A stretch of 64,000 bases of DNA from assembly GCF_015355755.1 (NCBI RefSeq), contig NZ_JACVEE010000002.1, positions 1,488,001 to 1,552,000 of the forward strand, read 5' to 3'. A model generated the notes under the pieces. The model made no database searches, was not told where the DNA came from, and worked only from the letters and a program-made list of their open reading frames with translations. This DNA comes from Nocardia sp. XZ_19_385. Its GTDB lineage: Bacteria; Actinomycetota; Actinomycetes; Mycobacteriales; Mycobacteriaceae. Shown in pieces: positions 57,678 through 64,000 of the stretch. The position numbers and the translations under genes were made by a program. Numbering within the stretch: the stretch's first letter is position 1; each line of letters begins with the position of its first letter.

Positions 57678-57725
57678 GTGGGGGTGCTCCTGGAATTGCG
57701 GGATCTACGAAGTGGCTTAGATCAT

Positions 57726-57744
57726 AATGGAAACCGTTACCATT
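57726..57744. promoter_or_regulatory. Zur-like palindrome ahead of znuA
   Basis: AATGGAAACCGTTACCATT is a 19-base dyad with eight of nine arm positions matching. It resembles the actinobacterial Zur site TGAAAATNATTTTCA in spacing and base pattern. It lies 49 bases before the znuA start, as a repressor site would. Confidence 0.6.
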
Positions 57745-57867
57745 TAACTTTACCAGGGCACCGCAAATCGATAACCGCCAAGCCGCTGCCCCTTCACCGC
57801 CCCGCCAATGCCGAACGCCACGCCCAGCCGCTCGATGGCGGCCGGACGTGGCGTCTATCGCGTGGCG

Positions 57868-60438
57868 TCAGACCAGCACGTCGGCGGGCTGCCCCAGCAA
57901 CTGGGCGCAGCGCAGCAGGCCGAGGTGGCTGTAGGCCTGCGGATGGTTACCCAGGGAACGCTCGGCAACCGGGTCGTACTCCTCGCTGAGCAGGCCCGTC
58001 GGACCCGCCACATCCACCAGCTGCGCGAACAGCGCCTCGGCGTCGGAGCGTTTGCCGATCAGTAGATAGGCCTCGACCAGCCAGGCCGCGCACAGGTGGA
58101 AGCCACCTTCGCCGCCGGGCAGTCCGTCGTCGTGGTGGTACCGGTAGACGGTCGAGCCGCTGCGCAGCTCCGCCTCGGTGGCCACGACGGTCGCGGCGAA
58201 CCGCGGGTCGGACGGATCGATCAGACCGCTCAGGCCGATGTGCAGGGTGGCCGCGTCCAGGTCGGTGCCGTCGTAAGCCGCCGTGTAGGACTGCACCTCG
58301 TCGTTCCAGCCCTTGGTCTTCACCTCGTCGGCGATGATGTCGCGCAGTTCGACCCAGGCCGGGTCCACGGTCCGGTCGAACTTCTGCGCCAGGGTGATGG
58401 CCCGGTCGACGGTGAGCCAGCCCATCACCTTCGAGTACACGTGGTGCCGCGGGTTGCCGCGGATCTCCCAGATGCCGTGATCGGGTTCGGTCCAGCGCCG
58501 CTGCACCGCCGAGCACATGGCGTGCACCAGTTCCCAGTCGGCGTCCGGCAGGGCCTTGGCCGGATCGGTGATGCCCTGGCGCTCGCGAGCGTGCGCCAGC
58601 GCGGCGATGAGGTCCACGATCGGGCCGAAGACGTCGAGCTGCACCTGCATGTTGGCCGCGTTGCCGACGCGCACCGGCCGCGATCCGGCATAGCCGGGCA
58701 GCTGATCGATGACGGCTTCCGGCGGCAGCGTCTCGCCGTAGATCGTGTACAGCGGGTGCAGCCGCTCGGGGCCGGGCAGCGTTTCCAGGACCTTGTGCAC
58801 CCAGCCGAGGAAATCCTCTGCCTCGGTGCGGGATCCGAGCGAGACGAGCGCCTGCGCGGTCAGCGCGGCGTCGCGCAGCCAGCAGTAGCGGTAGTCCCAG
58901 TTGCGCACGCCGCCAAGGTCTTCCGGCAGCGACGTGGTGGCCGCGGCGAGGATGGACCCGGAGGGCGCGTGCACCAGGCCGCGCAGCGTCAGCGCCGAGC
59001 GCTTCATCAGATCCGGCTTGAGCGAGGGCAGGTCGAGTCCGCTCGCCCACTGCGACCAATACTGCTCGGCCTGCTGCCGGCGCTGTGGCTCCGGAGTCAT
59101 CGCGGGTGCCAGATCCTGTGTACCGCAACGCAGTTCCAGCACGATCGGGCCACGCGAGGGATCCACGACCGCGGTCGCGACATCGTGGGTGCCGTCGGTG
59201 TCGATCCGCCATTCCACGCCGGGGGAGCGCAGCACCATCGGATCGTTGGTGCCGAGCACGCGCAGGCCGGTGGGCTCGCACTGGATGCTCACCGGAACCT
59301 GACCGAATTCCGGTCGCGGCGCGAAGGTTACGACGGCCTTCGCGTCACCGGTGATCACCCGGGTCAGGTCGGTGCGGTCGGTGTTCACGTCGTGCGGCAG
59401 GTAGTCGATGACTCCCAGACTCGCCCAACGGGTTTCGACGGTCATGGTGCCGTCGATGTAGCGCTGCGACAGCGGCAGACCGGTGCGTTCCGGCGCGATG
59501 CTGAAGTGGCCGGCCTGGGGCCCGCCGAGCAGGTGTGCGAACACCGCGGCCGAATCCGGTTCCGGATGACAGAACCAGGTCACTGTGGCGTCGGGGGTGA
59601 GCAGGGCGACCGAACGGGGGCTGGCCAGCATGGTCAGCCGTTCGATTCGGGGGGCGCTGGCACCGGCCAACCAGGTGCGGCGCTCCTCGAGCAGGAAAGC
59701 CAGTGCCTTGGAAACCATTTCGGTGCTGTCGACCCGGAACCGGGCCAGGCTTTCACCCTCGCCGACCTTAATGCCGACGTCTGGTCCGGACAGCACGCGG
59801 AAGGCCTTCTCGTCGGTGACGTCGTCGCCGAAGAAGACCGCCGCGGTCGCACCTTCCTGATGCCGGATGGTGTCCAGCGCGGTGCCCTTGTCGGTCGGGA
59901 TCACGGCTAGTTCGATGACCTGTTTGCCCTCGGTGGTCTGCACGCCGACCCAGCAGGCCGGGCCCTGGCGCACGGAATTCAGTGCGCGACGGCCGATTTC
60001 AGGGCTGGCGTTGCGGACGTGCAGGGCCACGCTGGCCGGTTTCGTTTCGACCGAGGCGCCGGGGTTGTTCTCGGCGATCTGGGTCAGCGACGTCTGTACT
60101 TCTTGCAGTAGCTGTTTGGCGTCGTTGTCGATCGCGTGCACGAAGCCGACATCGAATTCCGAACCGTGACTACCGATCAGCTGGACCTCGACCGGAAGCC
60201 GGGACAGGGCAGCGAGATCGCGCAGCGCACGACCGGAGATGACAGCGGCGGTGGTCCCGGTCAGGCCGGCGAGAGCGCGTAGCGCGCTCACCGATTCCCG
60301 GTGGGGATACGCTTTTGCCGGGTCGGAAACGATGGGCGCGATGGTCCCGTCGTAGTCCGACGCGACCAAGAGCCGTGGCTCGCGCGCGACCGTGGACAAA
60401 GCACGGCGAAGTTCTTGTGGCAGATCCTGTGCGCTCAC
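57868..60438 (-). CDS. Trehalose-6-phosphate phosphatase fused to GH15-type trehalase
   Basis: An 856-residue fusion. Residues 1-260 form a HAD-type OtsB domain with nucleophile Asp28 and Asp30 in SDYDGT, and GDDVTDE later. Residues about 270-850 resemble the GH15 trehalase of mycobacteria (GGVRNWDYRYCWLRDAAL, YAGSRPVRVGNAA, WEIRGNPRHHVYSKVMGW). The enzyme could convert trehalose-6-phosphate to trehalose and then glucose. The two activities are usually separate proteins in mycobacteria. The start is GTG at 60438. Confidence 0.88.
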   Translation of the reverse strand: MSAQDLPQELRRALSTVAREPRLLVASDYDGTIAPIVSDPAKAYPHRESVSALRALAGLTGTTAAVISGRALRDLAALSRLPVEVQLIGSHGSEFDVGFVHAIDNDAKQLLQEVQTSLTQIAENNPGASVETKPASVALHVRNASPEIGRRALNSVRQGPACWVGVQTTEGKQVIELAVIPTDKGTALDTIRHQEGATAAVFFGDDVTDEKAFRVLSGPDVGIKVGEGESLARFRVDSTEMVSKALAFLLEERRTWLAGASAPRIERLTMLASPRSVALLTPDATVTWFCHPEPDSAAVFAHLLGGPQAGHFSIAPERTGLPLSQRYIDGTMTVETRWASLGVIDYLPHDVNTDRTDLTRVITGDAKAVVTFAPRPEFGQVPVSIQCEPTGLRVLGTNDPMVLRSPGVEWRIDTDGTHDVATAVVDPSRGPIVLELRCGTQDLAPAMTPEPQRRQQAEQYWSQWASGLDLPSLKPDLMKRSALTLRGLVHAPSGSILAAATTSLPEDLGGVRNWDYRYCWLRDAALTAQALVSLGSRTEAEDFLGWVHKVLETLPGPERLHPLYTIYGETLPPEAVIDQLPGYAGSRPVRVGNAANMQVQLDVFGPIVDLIAALAHARERQGITDPAKALPDADWELVHAMCSAVQRRWTEPDHGIWEIRGNPRHHVYSKVMGWLTVDRAITLAQKFDRTVDPAWVELRDIIADEVKTKGWNDEVQSYTAAYDGTDLDAATLHIGLSGLIDPSDPRFAATVVATEAELRSGSTVYRYHHDDGLPGGEGGFHLCAAWLVEAYLLIGKRSDAEALFAQLVDVAGPTGLLSEEYDPVAERSLGNHPQAYSHLGLLRCAQLLGQPADVLV

Positions 60439-60631
60439 GCATCCAACCTAGTAATCGGAGGAGTTAATACGGGGGCGGGCAGAACAATACTGTGTTGAAT
60501 TTGCCGCACGGCAGCGCGCCGGTGTGCGTGCGCAGGATTGCGCGCGCGGAAACCTATAATCCCAGTTAACAAGCAGGTAACCCGCCGGTAACCGGCGACC
60601 TGCGCGTCTCACGTGCAGCAGCATAAAACCA

Positions 60632-60675
60632 CGGTAGCCCCGCTGCCGCACAGTTGTGCGGTCACGGGGCTACCG
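60632..60675 (-). terminator. Hairpin terminator after kstR
   Basis: CGGTAGCCCCG and CGGGGCTACCG form an outer stem with an inner CCGCAC/GTGCGG stem, 34 bases after the kstR stop on the reverse strand. Confidence 0.75.
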
Positions 60676-60708
60676 AATGTCCGTATCGGCCCGGTTCAGC
60701 TGTTCCAG

Positions 60709-61359
60709 CTATTTCGCAGCTTGGTCGCCCAGCAGCAGATCGACGGTCAGTTCGAGCCGGTCTGTGACATCGGTCGCAGAAGCCCGGCGGGTGAGCCAGG
60801 CCACCAGATTAGACAGCCACACGTCGCTGATGACGCGCGCGATGGCTAGCTGGCGCTCGGTCGGCTCGCCGTCGTTCATGGCGCGCGCGAACACCCGATC
60901 CATCACCTTGCCGACCCGATCGACCTCGGCGGCCGCCGACGCGTCGGCGAACATGAAGGCTCGGGTCATGGCCTCGGTGAGCAGTGGATCGCGCTGCATC
61001 ATCCGGGTGATCGAGGTGAGCAGCAGGTGCATGCGCTCGCGCGGCGTCTCGCCGGCCAGCTGGCGGCGTTTGCCTTCGATCTGCTCGAACTCGCGCGAGA
61101 GCGCCGAGACCAGCAGGTGCACCTTGGAGGGGAAGTACCGGTACAGCGTGCCTACCGCGACATCCGCGCGTTCGGCGACGGCACGCATCTGCACCGCGTC
61201 GTATCCGCCCTTGGAGGCCAGTGCCAGCGTCGCGTCCAAGATCCGCTTGCGCCGTTCGCGCTGTGCCGCCGAACTCAGTTCGTCCTCGCTGAGTGTGCTC
61301 ACCGTCGCCGGCCGCGCTGAGTTCGTGTCGGCGGCCTGCGATCGGGATGGACTGGCCAT
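60709..61359 (-). CDS. kstR: KstR, TetR-family repressor of cholesterol catabolism
   Basis: A 216-residue regulator matching M. tuberculosis KstR (Rv3574) across most of its length: AQRERRKRILDATLALASKG, AVQMRAVAERADVAVGTLYR and a C-terminal IARVISDVWLSNLVAWLTRR. KstR represses sterol-uptake and ring/side-chain genes, with a CoA thioester of a cholesterol catabolite as inducer. It is divergent from fadE34 across a 152-base gap holding a perfect KstR box. The N-terminal 20 residues are extra. Confidence 0.96.
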   Translation of the reverse strand: MASPSRSQAADTNSARPATVSTLSEDELSSAAQRERRKRILDATLALASKGGYDAVQMRAVAERADVAVGTLYRYFPSKVHLLVSALSREFEQIEGKRRQLAGETPRERMHLLLTSITRMMQRDPLLTEAMTRAFMFADASAAAEVDRVGKVMDRVFARAMNDGEPTERQLAIARVISDVWLSNLVAWLTRRASATDVTDRLELTVDLLLGDQAAK

Positions 61360-61462
61360 AGGTGAAAGTCCTTTCCAGAAACGTCGTTTCGTCGGCTAGC
61401 TGGCATGCGCGGTTGGGTCCGGTAGGAGGGTACGTCTCTTGACTTCCGCCGGGCTAGGATAT

Positions 61463-61476
61463 TAGAACATGTTCTA
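61463..61476. promoter_or_regulatory. KstR operator
   Basis: TAGAACATGTTCTA is a perfect 14-base palindrome fitting the KstR consensus TNNAACNNGTTNNA. It lies 36 bases before the fadE34 start and 104 before kstR. TTGACT 18 bases upstream makes this site likely to overlap the fadE34 -10 region. Confidence 0.92.
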
Positions 61477-61511
61477 GGTGTGGGAGTCACGCCGGAGAGG
61501 CGGTACGGAGT

Positions 61512-63632
61512 GTGACCATCGCCACCACTGACGAGCATAAAGCCGTTCAGGAGTCGATGCGTGGATGGGCCGGAACGGTGCGTCCAATTGCAACAATGCG
61601 AGACCAGGGTACGGACTTCTGGCGCGCCTACTGGCCCGCGCTGGCCGACCTCGGGATCTTCCGGGTCGCGGTCGCCGAGGACGCGGGTGGTGCCGGTGCG
61701 TCGGTCACCGATCTCGCCGTGCTGGTGGAACAGGCGGCCCACGACCTGGTCGGCGGACCCGTACTGGCAACGGCTTTGGCGAACCTGATCACCGCGGGCG
61801 GCCTCGACGAAGACATGCCGTGCGGTGTCGCGCTCGACTCGCCGAGTGTACAAGTCGCATCCGGGTCCGCGTTGCTGAATGGTTCCTGGAATTCGGTACT
61901 CGGCGCTGCCGCAGGTACTTCGGTGATCCTGGGCGTCCAGACTCCCGACGGGCCCCGATGGTGCTTGATGCCGCCGGATACCGAGGGTCTGCGGGTGGAG
62001 CCGCTGCCCTCGCTCGACTCGAGCACGCCACTGGCCCGGGTGCACTGCACCGACGTCGCGGTGCCGGCCGACCGAGTCTTCGTCTCCCCGCACGACGTCG
62101 AGGATCTCGTCGTCGTGCTGGCCACCGCCGAGCTCGCCGGCCTGGCCGGCTGGTGCCTGGAGACCGCCGTCGAATACGCCAAGGTGCGTGAGCAATTCGG
62201 CCGCAAAATCGGTTCTTTCCAAGCGCTCAAACATATTTGCGCATGGATGCTGTGCCGCACCGAGTTGATCCGCGCGGTCGCCGCCGACGCCGCCGCCGCG
62301 GTGGACGACGGCGCGGAGTTGCCGATCGCCGCCGCCATCGCGGCAGCTATCTCGCTGGATGCCGCGGTGGAGACCGCCAAGGACTGCATTCAGGTGCTCG
62401 GCGGAATCGGATTCACCTGGGAACACGACGCGCACTTCTATCTGCGCCGGGCGACCGCACTGCGTGCGCTGCTCGGCGGTTCCGCGCGCTGGCGGGCGCG
62501 GGTGACCGAACTGACCCGCGCCGGACAGCGCCGGACCACCGGTGCCGACCAGGTTTTCGCGGCGGTGGATGACGCGCCTGTCGCGGACTTCGCCGCCGAG
62601 GTGGCCGCGATCGCCGCCCTGCCGGTGGCAGAGCAGGGTCCCGCGATCGTGGCGGCCGGTTTGGCCATGCCGCACTGGCCCGCGCCATACGGCCGCAGCG
62701 CCAATCCCATGACGGGACTGGTGATTTCGGAGGAGCTGCGCAAGCACGGCTTGCAGGCGCCGGACCTGGCCGTCGCCGGCTGGGCCATTCCGACGCTGTT
62801 GCAGCACGGCACCCCCGATCAGGTGGAGCGCTTCGCCTGGCCGACGCTGCGCGAGGAAGTCGTTTGGTGCCAGCTCTTTTCGGAGCCGGGCGCCGGTTCG
62901 GACCTGGCCGCGTTGCGCACGACTGCCAAGCGGGTCGAGGGCGGCTGGGTGCTGAACGGGCAGAAGGTGTGGACTTCCCTTGGAGACAAGGCGAATTGGG
63001 GCATCTGCCTGGCCCGCACCGATGCCGACGCACCCAAGCACCGTGGCATCAGCTACTTCCTCGTCGACATGCACGGCAAGGGTGTCGATGTGCGGCCGAT
63101 GAAGCAGATCACCGGTGAGGCGCGCTTCAGCGAGGTGTTCCTCGATGACGTGTTCGTCCCCGACGACTGTCTGGTCGGCGCGCTGAACAACGGCTGGAAG
63201 ATCGCGCGTTCCACGCTGTCGGCGGAGCGGATCGCCATGGGCGGCAACGGCCTCGGGCCGGCGCTCGAGGAGCTCGTCGCGAAACTGCCCGCGTCCGGTC
63301 CGGGTGCGGAGCTGAACAACGACAAGCTGGGCGGCTTCGTCGCCGAAGCCATCGCCGGGTTGTTGCTGGAGCAGCGCGCTCTGGTCAAGACGCTGGCCGG
63401 TGGCGACGCGGGCCCGCAGAGCAGCGTGCGCAAGCTGGTCGGCGTGCGGCACCGGCAGGCGGTGGCCGAATTCGCCGTGGAGGCGGCCGGTATCACCAGT
63501 GCCCAGGACACCGATGTAGTCAAGGAATTCCTGCTCACACGCTGTCTATCGATTGCCGGCGGGACCGAGCAGATTCTGCTGACCGTCGCCGGTGAGCGGA
63601 TTCTCGGCCTGCCGCGCGACGCGGGCAGCTAG
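61512..63632 (+). CDS. fadE34: Acyl-CoA dehydrogenase FadE34 (ChsE3-like)
   Basis: A 706-residue tandem acyl-CoA dehydrogenase, the size of M. tuberculosis FadE34. The N-terminal half (1-340) keeps an ACAD fold with GGIGFTWEHDAHFY. The C-terminal half (about 350-706) has QLFSEPGAGSDLA, VWTSLGDKANWGI, and GGTEQILLTVAGERILGL. FadE34/ChsE3 oxidises a C24 sterol-side-chain CoA ester. The GTG at 61512 is 36 bases from the KstR box, and GAGAGG precedes it. Confidence 0.94.
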   Translation: MTIATTDEHKAVQESMRGWAGTVRPIATMRDQGTDFWRAYWPALADLGIFRVAVAEDAGGAGASVTDLAVLVEQAAHDLVGGPVLATALANLITAGGLDEDMPCGVALDSPSVQVASGSALLNGSWNSVLGAAAGTSVILGVQTPDGPRWCLMPPDTEGLRVEPLPSLDSSTPLARVHCTDVAVPADRVFVSPHDVEDLVVVLATAELAGLAGWCLETAVEYAKVREQFGRKIGSFQALKHICAWMLCRTELIRAVAADAAAAVDDGAELPIAAAIAAAISLDAAVETAKDCIQVLGGIGFTWEHDAHFYLRRATALRALLGGSARWRARVTELTRAGQRRTTGADQVFAAVDDAPVADFAAEVAAIAALPVAEQGPAIVAAGLAMPHWPAPYGRSANPMTGLVISEELRKHGLQAPDLAVAGWAIPTLLQHGTPDQVERFAWPTLREEVVWCQLFSEPGAGSDLAALRTTAKRVEGGWVLNGQKVWTSLGDKANWGICLARTDADAPKHRGISYFLVDMHGKGVDVRPMKQITGEARFSEVFLDDVFVPDDCLVGALNNGWKIARSTLSAERIAMGGNGLGPALEELVAKLPASGPGAELNNDKLGGFVAEAIAGLLLEQRALVKTLAGGDAGPQSSVRKLVGVRHRQAVAEFAVEAAGITSAQDTDVVKEFLLTRCLSIAGGTEQILLTVAGERILGLPRDAGS

Positions 63633-63648
63633 GCAACTGGAGAACACT

Positions 63649-64000
63649 ATGGATTTCACCAGGGACGAAGGCCCCGACGCGGTAGCCGAAGTCGTCGTGA
63701 GTTTGCTGGAGCGGGAATCGGCGCGTGACTACGCGCTGTGGCCGAGTCTGGTCGACAGCGGGCTGCTAGCGGTCGCGCTGCCGGAACGCTTCGGCGGCGA
63801 CGATATGGGGCTGCCGGAAATCTCGGTCATGCTCACCGAACTCGCCACCGACGCGGTCGCGGTGCCGGCGCTGCCCTCGCTCGGGTTCGCGCTGCTGCCG
63901 TTGATCGCGGCGCTGCCCGACAAGGTCGCCGACCGGGTGTTCCCCGAGGTGGCCAAGGGCGCGGTGCTGACCGTGGCGCTGAGCGAACCCGGCGCGCCGT
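63649..64000 (+). CDS. Acyl-CoA dehydrogenase, N-terminal part (runs off the window)
   Basis: An ATG with GGAG seven bases upstream opens a frame to the window edge (117 residues). MDFTRDEGPDAVAEVV, then LPERFGGDDMGLPEISVML resembles an ACAD N-terminal helical domain. It begins 16 bases after fadE34, so the two are probably cotranscribed and KstR-controlled. A heteromeric partner role, as known for sterol ACADs, is possible. No active-site residue is within the window. Confidence 0.85.
   Translation, partial: MDFTRDEGPDAVAEVVVSLLERESARDYALWPSLVDSGLLAVALPERFGGDDMGLPEISVMLTELATDAVAVPALPSLGFALLPLIAALPDKVADRVFPEVAKGAVLTVALSEPGAP

Noticed and set aside
58096..59910. A 604-codon forward frame opposite the OtsB-trehalase gene
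   Set aside because: The reverse strand carries continuous recognisable domains. The forward frame has none.
61299..63452. A 717-codon reverse frame opposite fadE34
   Set aside because: FadE34 is certain on the forward strand, and the reverse frame extends across the KstR box and into kstR.

Overview
This is a high-GC actinobacterial chromosome segment, most consistent with Nocardia or a very close relative within the mycolic-acid-producing actinobacteria. Codon use is strongly GC-biased, many starts are GTG or TTG, and coupled genes share GTGA, ATGA or TGATG overlaps. From about 9.5 kb to 63.6 kb the core genes run in the order known from Mycobacterium tuberculosis between ftsH (Rv3610c) and kstR/fadE34 (Rv3574/Rv3573c), interrupted by lineage-specific blocks. 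No rRNA, tRNA, CRISPR array, insertion sequence, prophage or replication origin was seen.

Layout. 0-9.3 kb is accessory: the N-terminus of a probable Ser/Thr kinase, an amidase-fold protein lacking catalytic residues, a LysR regulator, an ALDH-SDR pair divergent from a PucR-type regulator, and DUF2277, DUF1266 and uncharacterised genes. 9.5-20.5 kb is the housekeeping cofactor block: ftsH, folE-folP-folB-folK, DUF3180, DUF6779 and DUF2520 proteins, panC-panD-coaX, then a cysteine dioxygenase-rhodanese pair behind a short leaderless Cys-Cys leader ORF. 20.6-28.1 kb holds lysS, lsr2, an FHA-HTH protein, a DUF1772 protein, clpC and a secreted protein. 28.2-36.2 kb is accessory and stress-related: a two-component system beside an ABC exporter, a TetR-azoreductase-SMR cluster with two matching operators, an OsmC protein, and a cbtB-cbtA cobalt uptake pair under a cobalamin riboswitch. 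36.5-46.9 kb returns to the core: mhuD, a hydrolase, mutY, carbonic anhydrase, radA, lpqE, carD-ispD-ispF and cysS-rlmB. 47-57.7 kb carries lipid-type enzymes, tandem secreted paralogues, a large SARP/AfsR-type regulator, a stand-alone KOW-domain mini-protein and a zinc ABC importer with a Zur-like palindrome. 57.9-64 kb has an OtsB-trehalase fusion, kstR, fadE34 with a perfect KstR box between them, and the start of another acyl-CoA dehydrogenase.

How the genes work together. The window combines folate, pantothenate/CoA and isoprenoid precursor synthesis with ATP-dependent proteolysis (FtsH, ClpC), global regulation (Lsr2, CarD), DNA repair (MutY, RadA), metal homeostasis (B12-controlled cobalt, probable Zur-controlled zinc, MhuD haem iron) and sterol catabolism. 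The most striking signal is at 19.44-19.56 kb. A -10-like box is placed so that transcription would begin on the ATG of a 13-codon ORF ending Cys-Cys-Arg-Gly. Four alternating complementary segments follow, and a further segment can pair with the Shine-Dalgarno region of the cysteine dioxygenase gene. This looks like a cysteine-sensing attenuator. Other notable points are the apparent absence of disA from its usual place beside radA, and enzyme-fold proteins (amidase, crotonase) that have lost canonical catalytic residues.
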